From NCBI RefSeq assembly GCF_008802405.1, contig NZ_VZDO01000011.1, forward strand, positions 115,349 through 179,348: a stretch of DNA of 64,000 bases, given 5' to 3'. Positions 46,388 through 54,997 of the stretch are shown piece by piece. This stretch comes from Plantimonas leprariae (GTDB taxonomy: Bacteria; Pseudomonadota; Alphaproteobacteria; Rhizobiales; Rhizobiaceae). The notes beneath the pieces were generated by a model. It did no database searches and was not told the origin of the DNA. It saw nothing but the letters and a program-made list of their open reading frames with translations. The translations under genes were made by a program, and so were the position numbers. The first letter of the stretch is position 1. The number at the start of each line of letters is the position of its first letter.

Positions 46388-47428
46388 ATGTCGACTCCCG
46401 CTCTGCCGGTCCTGGATCTCTCCAAATGGTATGACGGACGGGAAGCGCGCCAGGTCTTCCTCGCCGAGCTGCGGGCCGCCGCCCGCGACTTCGGGTTCTT
46501 CTACCTCGTCGGCCACGACGTCCCGCAAGACCTGACCGACGCGGTGCTCCGGGGCTCGCGCGACTTCTTCGCGCTGCCGGACGCCGACAAGCTCGAGATC
46601 GAGATGGTCAACTCGCCGCATTTCCGCGGCTACAACCGCGTCGGCCAGGAGCGGACCCAGGGGCAGCGCGACTGGCGCGAGCAGGTCGACATCGGCTCGG
46701 AAGCGCCGGCCCTGCCGGTCGAGCCCGGGCAGCCGGCCTGGACGCGCCTGCAGGGGCCGAACCAGTGGCCGAGCGCCCAGCCGGAGCTGAAGCCGATCAT
46801 CCTGCGCTGGCAGGGCGAGCTGACCCGCGTCTCGACGGAGCTCCTGCGGGCCTTCGCGGTCGCCCTCGAAGAGGACGAAGCCACGTTCGAGGCGATCACC
46901 GCCGGCACGCCGAACCACCTGATCAAGATCATCCGCTATCCGGGCCGCGAGGCGACGGAAAGCGAGCAGGGCGTCGGTGCGCACAAGGACAGCGGCTTCC
47001 TGACCCTGCTCCTGCAGGAGCGGCAGAAGGGGCTCGAGGTCGAGGCGGCCGACGGAAGCTGGATCGAGGCCGAGCCGCGGCCGGGCAGCTTCGTGGTCAA
47101 CATCGGCGAGCTTCTCGAGATGGCGACGGACGGCTACCTGAAGGCCACCGTCCACCGCGTCGTGACGCCGCCCGCCGGCGCCGACCGACTGTCGGTCGCC
47201 TTCTTCCTCGGCGCGCCGTTCGATGCCGAGATCCCGCTCGTCGACCTCGCCCCGCATCTGAAGGCGCAGGCCGCGGGCGTGACCCGCGACCCGACGAATC
47301 CGCTGTTCCGGGTGTCGGGCCAGAACGCGCTGAAGAGCCGGCTGCGCTCGCACCCCGACGTCGCCGAGCGCCACTATCCGGACCTCGTCGCGGAAAGCGC
47401 TTCTGCGGCCGCCGACCGCGCGGCCTGA
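46388..47428 (+). CDS. Isopenicillin N synthase-like Fe(II) dioxygenase (copy 1)
   Basis: A 346-residue non-haem iron oxygenase of the IPNS/2-oxoglutarate-dependent superfamily. The facial triad is visible as His199-x-Asp201 (GVGAHKDSGFLTLLLQ) and His256 (TVHRVV), with the RLS cosubstrate-binding arginine a few residues on. The N-terminal DIN-C domain reads ARDFGFFYLVGHDVP. ATG 46388 follows GAGGAA; TTG 46373 is possible. It precedes a sulfhydrylase by 35 bases and has a close paralogue on the other side. An organosulfur substrate is inferred from context. Confidence 0.9.
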   Translation: MSTPALPVLDLSKWYDGREARQVFLAELRAAARDFGFFYLVGHDVPQDLTDAVLRGSRDFFALPDADKLEIEMVNSPHFRGYNRVGQERTQGQRDWREQVDIGSEAPALPVEPGQPAWTRLQGPNQWPSAQPELKPIILRWQGELTRVSTELLRAFAVALEEDEATFEAITAGTPNHLIKIIRYPGREATESEQGVGAHKDSGFLTLLLQERQKGLEVEAADGSWIEAEPRPGSFVVNIGELLEMATDGYLKATVHRVVTPPAGADRLSVAFFLGAPFDAEIPLVDLAPHLKAQAAGVTRDPTNPLFRVSGQNALKSRLRSHPDVAERHYPDLVAESASAAADRAA

Positions 47429-47463
47429 ACGCGCCCACAACCCATCCGAACTGGAGCCACGCC

Positions 47464-48792
47464 ATGACGACCTTGCCCGATCTCGCGCCGGAAACCCTGG
47501 CGCTTCACGGCGGCACGTGGCGGGCCGACCCGACGAACGGCGCGGTGGCGGTGCCGATCTACCAGACCACGTCCTACCAGTTCCAGGACACGGACCACGC
47601 CGACAAGCTGTTCTCGCTCGACGTCGACGGCCACATCTACACCCGCGTCTCCAACCCGACGCAGGACGCCTTCGAGCAGCGCGTGGCGGCGCTGGAAGGC
47701 GGCGCGGCGGCGCTCGCGCTGGCGTCCGGCCAAGCCGCGTCGGCCTATTCGGTGCTGAACCTTGCCGGCGCTGGCGACAACATCGTCTCCTCGACCGACC
47801 TCTACGGCGGCACCTGGGCGCTGTTCGCGGCGACGCTGAAACATTTCGGCGTCGAGGTCCGCTTCGTTGATCCCGCCGACCCGGAGAATTTCCGGCGCGC
47901 CACCGACGAGCGCACCCGCGCCTACTACGCCGAGTCGCTGCCCAACCCGAAGCTGCAGGTGTTTCCGATCAAGGAAGTCGCCGACATCGGCCGCTCGCTC
48001 GGCGTGCCGCTGATCGTCGACAACACGGCGGCCCCCTTGATCATTCGCCCGCTGGAGCTCGGCGCGGCGGTGGTCGTCTATTCGGCGACGAAGTACATCG
48101 GCGGCCACGGCACGACGATCGGTGGCCTCGTCGTCGACGGCGGCAACTTCCCCTGGGAGGCGCACGCCGACCGCTTCCCGACGCTAACCCAGCCCGACCC
48201 GAGCTATCACGGCAAGGTCTGGACGCAGTTCGTGAAGCCCCTCGGTCCGGTCGCCTACGTCGTGCGCATTCGCGTGGTGCTGCTGCGCGACGTCGGCGCG
48301 GCGATCAGCCCGTTCAGCGCCTTCCAGTTCCTGCAGGGGCTGGAAACGCTGCCGCTCCGCATCCGCCAGCACAACGAGAACGCGGTCAAGGTCGCCGACT
48401 TCCTGAAAGGCCACCGACAAGTCGGGCGCGTGATCTTCCCGCGCTACCAGGAGGGCGAGGACAAGCGACGGGCGGACGCCGCCTTCAGGCCCGGCCACTA
48501 TGGCGCGCTCGTCGGCTTCGAGCTGAAGGGCGGGCGCGAGGCGGGACGCCGCTTCATCGACGCGCTGAAGTTGCTCTACCACGTTGCCAACATCGGCGAC
48601 GCCCGCTCGCTCGCCATTCATCCGGCCACCACCACGCATTCGCAGCTCAACGGCGAGGACCAGCTCCGGACGGGCGTGACGCCGGGCTATGTCCGCCTGT
48701 CGGTCGGCATCGAACATCCCGACGACATCATCCGCGATCTCGACCAAGCGCTGGGGCAAGTGGCGGAGATCACCGAACGGCAGGCCGCTTGA
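47464..48792 (+). CDS. metY: O-acetylhomoserine aminocarboxypropyltransferase (sulfhydrylase)
   Basis: A 442-residue Cys/Met-metabolism PLP enzyme of the MetY type, making homocysteine from O-acetylhomoserine and sulfide (methanethiol is an alternative acceptor). Key segments: TLALHGGTWRADPTNGAVAV, YTRVSNPTQDAFEQRVAALE, the PLP lysine in VVYSATKYIGGHGTTIGG, and ARSLAIHPATTTHSQLNGED. The length is normal. It sits between two dioxygenases and may capture sulfide or a thiol derived from their products. Confidence 0.93.
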   Translation: MTTLPDLAPETLALHGGTWRADPTNGAVAVPIYQTTSYQFQDTDHADKLFSLDVDGHIYTRVSNPTQDAFEQRVAALEGGAAALALASGQAASAYSVLNLAGAGDNIVSSTDLYGGTWALFAATLKHFGVEVRFVDPADPENFRRATDERTRAYYAESLPNPKLQVFPIKEVADIGRSLGVPLIVDNTAAPLIIRPLELGAAVVVYSATKYIGGHGTTIGGLVVDGGNFPWEAHADRFPTLTQPDPSYHGKVWTQFVKPLGPVAYVVRIRVVLLRDVGAAISPFSAFQFLQGLETLPLRIRQHNENAVKVADFLKGHRQVGRVIFPRYQEGEDKRRADAAFRPGHYGALVGFELKGGREAGRRFIDALKLLYHVANIGDARSLAIHPATTTHSQLNGEDQLRTGVTPGYVRLSVGIEHPDDIIRDLDQALGQVAEITERQAA

Positions 48793-48970
48793 GGCGGCTC
48801 ACGCCGATGGGAACCACATCGATCGGTCTTTCAGCTTCGAGGCGGGCATATACTCGGCATCGAACGCTACTCCCCGAACTGCTCCGGCTCGGGGCCGCGC
48901 CGACGCTGCTGATGCTGTTGTCAAGCGTGCGCCGAGGCGACGCGTCCCAACCAGCCGGAGAGGACAGGAC

Positions 48971-49975
48971 GTGACCAGATTGATTCCCGTTCTCGACTTT
49001 CGGCGTTTCGACGCCGGCGCTTCGGAGCGGCGGACGTTCCTCGAAGACTTGCGCTCGGCGGCGCGCGACGTCGGGTTCTTCTATCTCGCTTCGCACGGCA
49101 TCACCCAAACCGAAGCCGAGGCGGTGGTCGAAGCCGCTCGCGCCTTCTTCCGCCTGCCCGAGGCCGAGAAGGTAGCCATCGCGATGGTCAACTCGCCGCA
49201 GTTCCGCGGCTACACCCGCGTCGGCGGCGAACTGACCAAGGGCAAGGCCGACATGCGCGAGCAGCTCGACATCGGCGTCGAGCGGGAAACTATTGCGCAA
49301 GCCCCGGGCCTGCCGGCTTGGACGCGCCTGCAGGGACCCAACCAGTGGCCGGCATCGCTGCCGAGCCTGAAGCCCGCCTTGCTCGAATGGCAGGAAAAGG
49401 TCGCCGGCGTGGCGCTCCGGCTCCTCGAGGCATTCGCCCTGGCGCTCGATCAGCCCCAAGATGCCTTCGAGCCGATCCGCGGCAGGACACCGAACAACCG
49501 CATGAAGATCGTGCGCTATCCCGGCCGCGACGCGATCGACGGTGACCAAGGCGTCGGAGCCCACAAGGACGGCGGCTTCCTGACCCTCCTTCTGCAGGAC
49601 GAGAACAGGGGCCTGCAGGTCGAGTATGGCGGAAGCTGGATCGACGCCGATCCGATCCCGGGCACCCTCGTCGTCAACATCGGCGAACTGCTCGAGCTGG
49701 CGTCGAACGGCTACCTTCGGGCGACGGTCCACCGGGTGGTCGCCCCGACGGCGGGGGTCGAGCGCATCTCTGTGCCGTACTTCTTCGGCGCGGGCCTCGA
49801 CGCTTCCGTGCCGCTCTTGCGGCTACCCGAAACATTGGCTGCGGAAGCGCCGGGACCCGCCAGTGACCCCGAGAACCCGCTGCTGCGGAACGTCGGCGAG
49901 AACGTCCTGAAAAGCCGCCTGCGCTCGCATCCCGACGTGGCGCAGCGCCACTACGCCGATCTGTCGCCGGGGTGA
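48971..49975 (+). CDS. Isopenicillin N synthase-like Fe(II) dioxygenase (copy 2)
   Basis: A 334-residue paralogue of the gene at 46388. Shared stretches include SAARDVGFFYLASHGI, MVNSPQFRGYTRVGGELT, PAWTRLQGPNQWP and LKSRLRSHPDVAQRHYADL. The iron triad is His198/Asp200 (GVGAHKDGGFL) and His254. The start is GTG 48971 behind GGAGAGG; the frame extends upstream to 48689 but overlaps metY. A 178-base gap after metY with a TATACT element suggests it may have its own promoter. Confidence 0.9.
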   Translation: MTRLIPVLDFRRFDAGASERRTFLEDLRSAARDVGFFYLASHGITQTEAEAVVEAARAFFRLPEAEKVAIAMVNSPQFRGYTRVGGELTKGKADMREQLDIGVERETIAQAPGLPAWTRLQGPNQWPASLPSLKPALLEWQEKVAGVALRLLEAFALALDQPQDAFEPIRGRTPNNRMKIVRYPGRDAIDGDQGVGAHKDGGFLTLLLQDENRGLQVEYGGSWIDADPIPGTLVVNIGELLELASNGYLRATVHRVVAPTAGVERISVPYFFGAGLDASVPLLRLPETLAAEAPGPASDPENPLLRNVGENVLKSRLRSHPDVAQRHYADLSPG

Positions 49976-50185
49976 CCCGGCCAACCTCTGCCTCTGCCGC
50001 GCAGTGCCGTCGACGCTGCGAGCCGGTAGACGGGAAACGCCACGGAGCGTCTCCGGGCCGGCATGGATCGTTCGAAGCGGCTGTGGGCCGGCTCGGCACG
50101 GGAACGGCCCCCGCACCAGCGCGCCCGCATCGTTCGAACGTGCGCTGGTTGAGGCGCCAGCGACGATCGTCGGGAAAGGCGCGGG

Positions 50186-50362
50186 ATGTCGATCGCTATT
50201 CTCGCCGTCTTCATCGGCATCGGATTAGTCGCGCTTTCCTTGCCGGCCGTTCCCTCGACGCCTCTTTCCGGGCTCGGTGACATGAAGCTTGGCCTTCGCG
50301 TTCTCGGCGCGGGCTTGCTGATGTTCGGCGTCTACGGGTGGCTGTGGCTTCTGCTGCGATGA
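50186..50362 (+). CDS. Small hydrophobic membrane protein (58 aa)
   Basis: A 58-residue frame starting at ATG 50186, six bases after GGGAAAGG. Residues ~3-21 (IAILAVFIGIGLVALSLPA) and ~38-57 (RVLGAGLLMFGVYGWLWLLL) are two hydrophobic segments joined by a short polar turn, so it should be a two-helix inner-membrane protein. No family is recognised. It stands alone between the second dioxygenase and a convergent methyltransferase. Confidence 0.6.
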   Translation: MSIAILAVFIGIGLVALSLPAVPSTPLSGLGDMKLGLRVLGAGLLMFGVYGWLWLLLR

Positions 50363-50446
50363 CCGATCACGGCCGGTCTTAGCCGTATGAACTCCCCCTG
50401 CTGCGAATGACCTTTCGCCTGCCGATGGTGGGATGCTTTCCCAGGA

Positions 50447-51271
50447 TCAGGGTTTGACGAATTTCAGCACGGCACGGTCGCTTTCGCCAATCGCGGCGTA
50501 CTTCGCGCGGTCGACGTCCTTCATGCGGTAGGTCGGCGGCAGTGCCCAGACGCCGACGGGATAATCCTTCGTGTCGCGCGGGTTGGCGTTCACTTCCGAA
50601 CTGCCCGCGAAGCGGAAGCCCGCAGCCTCGGCGAACCCGACGATGACGTCGGGCCGGACGTAGCCACTCGCCGCCTTCGGGTCCTGCGGCTGGTCCGTCC
50701 GGCCGCGATGCTCCTCGACGCCGAGCACCCCACCCGACTTCAGCGCCTTGTAGAAAGCCGTGAAGGCTTGCGCCGTCTCACCGTCGGCCATCCAGTTGTG
50801 GACGTTGCGGAAGGTCAGGACGACGTCGGCGCTGCCGGGCGGTGCGATCTCGTGCCGGTCGGCGGCGAACTCGCTGACGACGACCTTGCCGTAGTTGCCG
50901 GGGTCGGCCGCGAGCTTCGCCGCGTATCCGGCATTGTCCTTCTGCGTTTCCGCCGAGGGCGAGGCCTTCTCGCCGTTGGCCGCGATGTAATGGCCTTGGT
51001 CCTTCAGGTACGGCGCGAGGATCTCGGTCCAGTACCCGCCCGCACCCGGCAGGATTTCGACCACCGTTTCGTCCTGTCTAACGCCAAAGAACTCCAGCAC
51101 CTCGCGGGGATGGCGGTACTCATCGCGGACGCGGTTCTTGTCGGAGCGCTGCGGCCCGTCGATCAAGGTTTGCAGGCCATTGTCAGCCGCTCGCGTCGCC
51201 GACGCGCTACCGGCGAGGAGGCCGATCGCGGCGGCCAACAGGGCAAATGCTGCGGAGCTCGGAAGTTTCAT
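50447..51271 (-). CDS. Exported SAM-dependent methyltransferase-like protein (COG4798 type)
   Basis: A 274-residue protein with a clear Sec signal (LPSSAAFALLAAAIGLLAGS, cleavage near ATRAAD) in front of a class I methyltransferase fold: VVEILPGAGGYWTEILAPYL (motif I), ADVVLTFRNVHNWMADGE (motif III-IV) and LKSGGVLGVEEHRGR. An exported SAM-dependent enzyme is unexpected because SAM is cytoplasmic, yet this predicted family is repeatedly seen with signal peptides. It lies 40 bases after aapM and may share its transcript; the function is unknown. Confidence 0.85.
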   Translation of the reverse strand: MKLPSSAAFALLAAAIGLLAGSASATRAADNGLQTLIDGPQRSDKNRVRDEYRHPREVLEFFGVRQDETVVEILPGAGGYWTEILAPYLKDQGHYIAANGEKASPSAETQKDNAGYAAKLAADPGNYGKVVVSEFAADRHEIAPPGSADVVLTFRNVHNWMADGETAQAFTAFYKALKSGGVLGVEEHRGRTDQPQDPKAASGYVRPDVIVGFAEAAGFRFAGSSEVNANPRDTKDYPVGVWALPPTYRMKDVDRAKYAAIGESDRAVLKFVKP

Positions 51272-51311
51272 GACGCGTCTCCTTCGTGGTTGGTCGACCG
51301 GAAGAGCGCCA

Positions 51312-52415
51312 TCAGGCGCCGGAATGCACGTCTCTCGCCTTGCCGGCAGCGCCGAGGCGGCGTTCGAGCCAGAGGCTGTAGCGCGAGCCGCCGAAGCCGA
51401 TCGCGAAGTAGAGAACCGCGACGGCCAGATAGCTCTCGTCGTAGAAGCCGAGCCAGTTCGGATCGAGCGCCGAGGCCCGGGCGGCGTTCAGGAGGTCGAA
51501 GACGCCGATCACCGCGAGCAGCGAGGTCGCGAGCAGGAAGCCGATCGCGAGGTTGACGAGACCGGGGATCACCAGCCGCAGCGCCTGCGGCAGCACCACG
51601 AGCCGCATGATGCGCCAATAGCTAAGGCCGAGACCTGAAGCCGCTTCGTACTGACCCGCCGGGATGGCCTGCAGGCCCGCACGCACGACCTCCGCGACAT
51701 AGGCGGCCCAGAACAGCGTGATCATCACCATCGCCCGCTGGATCTTGTCGAAGAACTGGCCGTTCGGCACCGCCATCGGCAGGATCAGCATCGCGAAGTA
51801 GAGGACCGCCACCATGGGGATGCCGCGCATCACCTCGATATAGGCGACGGCGACGAGCCGCAGCCCTGCCATGCGGGACCGTCGCGCGAGCGCCAGCAGG
51901 ACGGCGAGCGGCACGGCGGCGGCGAAGCATCCGGCCCAGACCAGCATCGTCACCGGCAGACCACCCCATTGATTGGTGCCGACGGTCGGCGGCGCGATCG
52001 TGCCGGCCATCAGCAGCCACGCCGCCGCGATGACGAGGGGCCAGGCGAGCAGCAGTTCGCGCCGCCAGAAGCGCGGCGTCGCGGTGGCGGCGAGAAGGGC
52101 GCCGAGCATGAGGAGCACCAGAACGGGCCGCCATTGCAGGTCCGGCGGGTAGAAGGCGAAGAGGATGAAACGCAGCTTGGCGCCGAGGAACGCCCAGCAG
52201 GCGCCGTCGCGCGCGGCGCAGTCGGCGGCGGTGCCGCTCCAGGTGGCGTCGAGCGTCGCCCAGCGCGCGAAGGGCAGCAGCAGCCAGACCAGCGCGGCTG
52301 CCGTCAGCACGGTGAGCGTCGTGTTCGCCGGGGTGCCGAACAGCCCGGTACGCCACGACCGGCGGCTCCGGACCAGCGGGCGCGCCGACCGGAGGGCGGG
52401 ATCGAGATCGCTCAT
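51312..52415 (-). CDS. aapM: General L-amino acid ABC transporter permease AapM/BztC
   Basis: A 367-residue HisM-type permease with the long N-terminal extension typical of AapM/BztC. The EAA loop is ASGLGLSYWRIMRLVVLPQA, then LRLVIPGLVNLAIGFLLATS. Family marker GGLPVTMLVWAGCFAAAVPL precedes the core. Its ATG at 52415 overlaps the aapQ stop (52412). The AapP ATPase expected next is absent; a methyltransferase gene follows instead. Confidence 0.92.
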   Translation of the reverse strand: MSDLDPALRSARPLVRSRRSWRTGLFGTPANTTLTVLTAAALVWLLLPFARWATLDATWSGTAADCAARDGACWAFLGAKLRFILFAFYPPDLQWRPVLVLLMLGALLAATATPRFWRRELLLAWPLVIAAAWLLMAGTIAPPTVGTNQWGGLPVTMLVWAGCFAAAVPLAVLLALARRSRMAGLRLVAVAYIEVMRGIPMVAVLYFAMLILPMAVPNGQFFDKIQRAMVMITLFWAAYVAEVVRAGLQAIPAGQYEAASGLGLSYWRIMRLVVLPQALRLVIPGLVNLAIGFLLATSLLAVIGVFDLLNAARASALDPNWLGFYDESYLAVAVLYFAIGFGGSRYSLWLERRLGAAGKARDVHSGA

Positions 52416-53608
52416 GCGCGCGTCGCGCCGCGCAGGACGACGCGGCGGTTGTAGAGGTTCATCGCGAAGGAGATCGACAGGTTCAGGACGAGATAGGCGC
52501 CGATCATGATCGTCAGTGCTTCCAGCGACTGGCCTGTGGTGTTCGCCGTGGTGTTCAGGACGCTGACGAGGTCCGGATAGCCGATGGCGACGGCGAGGCT
52601 GGAATCCTTGGCGAGATCGAGATAGCTCGATGTCGTCAGCGGCGTGATGACGCGCATCGCCTGCGGCAGCACCACGAGGCGCATGATCTGCATCTCGCGC
52701 AGGCCCATCGCCCGCGCCGCTTCCCGCTGGCCGCGGTCGACTGACTGGATGCCGGCGCGCACGATCTCGGCGATCGCGGCGGCGAACTTGACGACAAGGC
52801 CGGTCAAAAGCGCCGCGAACTCCGGCGTCAGCACGTGGCCGCCGCGGATGTTGAAGCCGGCGAGCGTCGGCAGGTCGAGATCGAGGCTAGCGCCCGTCGT
52901 CGGAGCCGCGGCCGCCGCGGCCGCGATGCCGAGAACGACGACCAGCATGCTGCGCCGCAGGTGGAAGGCGCCGTCGCGCCTCGCCAGCCGCAGCGCGGCG
53001 ACCGTGACGATGAGCACGACCACCAATGTGACCCAGGTCCAAGTCGTGAAGCCGTGGACTGTAAGGCTCGGAACGTAGACGCCCCGATTGGTCAGAAGCA
53101 ACGCATCGAAGGCCGAGATCGCCCGCCGGGGCGGCGGAAAGGCCTGCGCCAGCGCGATCCAGAAGAACAGTTGCAGGAGCAGCGGCGTGTTGCGGACGAA
53201 CTCGACATAGGCGCGCACCAGGCTCGCGAGGAGAAGATTGCCCGACAGACCCGCGACGCCGAGAACGACGCCGAGAACGGTTGCCAGCACGCAGCCGGCG
53301 AGCGCCACCTTCAGCGTGTTGAGAAAGCCCGCGAGGATCGCAAGGGCGTAAGGGTCACCGCCCCGGAAGGCGATGACGCTCTCGCCGATCTCGAAGTTCG
53401 CCGAACGGCCGAGGAAAGCGAAGCCGGGGACGACGCCGATGCGCCGCATGGTCTCGGCGATGTTCTCGCCCGCAAGGACGAGAACTGCGGCGACGAGAGC
53501 GATGGTCACGAGCTGAGCAAGCCCGTGACCGCCCCACCACATGGCGAGCCGGCGCGAAGCGCCGGGCCGACGGGGAGGGGCGAGCGCCTTGCTCGTCAAG
53601 GAACTCAC
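52412..53608 (-). CDS. aapQ: General L-amino acid ABC transporter permease AapQ/BztB
   Basis: A 398-residue HisQ-type permease: ANFEIGESVIAFRGGDPYAL in the periplasmic insert, VEFVRNTPLLLQLFFWIALA, and the EAA loop AARAMGLREMQIMRLVVLPQ followed by AMRVITPLTTSSYLDLAKDS. The start is GTG 53608, 16 bases after aapJ. Its length matches BztB/AapQ, which have an enlarged first half. Confidence 0.92.
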   Translation of the reverse strand: MSSLTSKALAPPRRPGASRRLAMWWGGHGLAQLVTIALVAAVLVLAGENIAETMRRIGVVPGFAFLGRSANFEIGESVIAFRGGDPYALAILAGFLNTLKVALAGCVLATVLGVVLGVAGLSGNLLLASLVRAYVEFVRNTPLLLQLFFWIALAQAFPPPRRAISAFDALLLTNRGVYVPSLTVHGFTTWTWVTLVVVLIVTVAALRLARRDGAFHLRRSMLVVVLGIAAAAAAAPTTGASLDLDLPTLAGFNIRGGHVLTPEFAALLTGLVVKFAAAIAEIVRAGIQSVDRGQREAARAMGLREMQIMRLVVLPQAMRVITPLTTSSYLDLAKDSSLAVAIGYPDLVSVLNTTANTTGQSLEALTIMIGAYLVLNLSISFAMNLYNRRVVLRGATRA

Positions 53609-53624
53609 CCCCAGGGCCGATCGA

Positions 53625-54659
53625 TCAACGGAAGGGCGGCGAGTACAGGAGGCCGCCGTCCTTCCACAAACGGTTGTAGCCGCGCTCCCAGCCGAGTGGC
53701 TTCAGGGAGCGGTCGAAGATCTCGCCATAGTTCCCGACGGTCTTGACGATGTTGTAGGCCCACTTCGGATCGAGGTTGATCGCCTGGGCGAGCGAGGGAT
53801 CGACGCCGAGGAAGCGCTGAATCGCCGGATCGTCCGACTTCAGGAACTCGTCGACATTGGCTTGCGTGATGCCCCATTCCTCGGCCTGGACGGTGGCGTA
53901 GACGGTCCAGTTCACCAGTTCGAGCCAGCGGTCGTCGCCGCCGGCGACGGCCGGCGCCAGCGGTTCCTTCGACAGGCGCTCGGGCAAGACGACGTAGTCG
54001 TCGGGCTTCTTCAACTGCGTGCGCTTGCCGATGAGGTCGGACGAGTCCTGCGTGATCGCGTCGACGCGGCCCGACTCCAGGGCGTTGATGAACTCGCCGG
54101 TGTCCTCGATGGTGACGGGCGTGAACTTGTGGCCGCTCTTGCGGAAGAAGTCGGCGATGTTCAGCTCGCCCGTGGTACCGCTTTGCACGCCGATCGTCGC
54201 GCCGTCGAGATCAGCGGCTTGGCTGACGCCGAGGTCCTTGCGCACCAGCAGCCCCTGACCGTCGTAGAACACCGTCGGCCCGAAATGGAAGCCGAGCTGG
54301 AAGGCGCGGGTGATCGTCACGGTGACGCCGGACAGGAGCACGTCGAACTCGCCCGCTTGCAGGGCCGGCAGCCGCTGCTGCGGCGAGGAGTTGGTGAACT
54401 CGACCTTGTCAGGATCGCCAAGCGTGGTGATCGCCAGCGCGCGCCCGAAGTCGACGAAGAAGCCCTTCCAGCGGCCGTCGCTGCCCGGCGCGAAGAAGCC
54501 GGGCGTCGTGCCGACGCCGACCTTGATCGTGCCGCGCGCTTTGATCTTGTCGAGCGTCGGGCCGGCAGACGCCACGGCAGGCAACAAGCCTATCGCCGCC
54601 GACAAGCCGATCATCAGCGCGTTCGAGCGGGCGCGTCGCAGCAGCCACCTGATTTCCAT
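53625..54659 (-). CDS. aapJ: General L-amino acid ABC transporter substrate-binding protein AapJ/BztA
   Basis: A 344-residue exported binding protein. The signal peptide (ALMIGLSAAIGLLPAVASAG) is followed by TLDKIKARGTIKVGVGTTPG, FFVDFGRALAITTLGDPDKV, SGVTVTITRAFQLGFHFGPT and the C-terminal YGEIFDRSLKPLGWERGYNR, which are AapJ markers. It is the first gene of aapJ-Q-M. An AT-rich inverted repeat lies about 60-80 bases upstream. Confidence 0.93.
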   Translation of the reverse strand: MEIRWLLRRARSNALMIGLSAAIGLLPAVASAGPTLDKIKARGTIKVGVGTTPGFFAPGSDGRWKGFFVDFGRALAITTLGDPDKVEFTNSSPQQRLPALQAGEFDVLLSGVTVTITRAFQLGFHFGPTVFYDGQGLLVRKDLGVSQAADLDGATIGVQSGTTGELNIADFFRKSGHKFTPVTIEDTGEFINALESGRVDAITQDSSDLIGKRTQLKKPDDYVVLPERLSKEPLAPAVAGGDDRWLELVNWTVYATVQAEEWGITQANVDEFLKSDDPAIQRFLGVDPSLAQAINLDPKWAYNIVKTVGNYGEIFDRSLKPLGWERGYNRLWKDGGLLYSPPFR

Positions 54660-54997
54660 GATCCTATTCCTCTAGCTCGACCCACATAGACGCAGCTTGC
54701 GGCGTTCCGACCATTGAAATCTACAAATCTGATAGATTTTTAGCTTGGCACTGTTTGGCGTCAGGCCCTCGGAATGAGGTTTTTTCGTCCAAGGTCGGAT
54801 TGCAAAGGAGAACAGGCGGGTCGATGGCGACGACGCAGGGTTGCCATGATGCGTGATTGATTGCGCTGTCTGAAGTTTCAATCCGAGCGATAAAGCTCCG
54901 ACAGCGTTGACGCACACACTTGCGATCAAGCCTAAAAGGGTCGCCCGTTCGATCCCAAGAAGGACAAGTCGCAGCCCGACCGAAGGGCTGGCGGCGA
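54660..54997. other. Regulatory gap between Lrp gene and aapJ
   Basis: 338 bases with AT-rich parts and no supported gene. It contains the inverted repeat at 54717-54739 and the likely aapJ promoter; a GGAATGAGGTTTTTTCG stretch (~54770) is the only T-run and has no clear stem. Confidence 0.5.
54717..54739. promoter_or_regulatory. AT-rich inverted repeat upstream of aapJ
   Basis: AAATCT-N11-AGATTT, perfect 6-base arms, 58-80 bases upstream of the aapJ start. The size and AT-richness suit an Lrp- or LysR-type operator; an Lrp-family gene is next upstream. Inference only. Confidence 0.4.

Noticed and set aside
54742..54758. TTGGCACTGTTTGGCG as a sigma-54 promoter
   Set aside because: The GG-to-GC spacing is one base short of the required ten, and it points into the 3' end of the Lrp gene.
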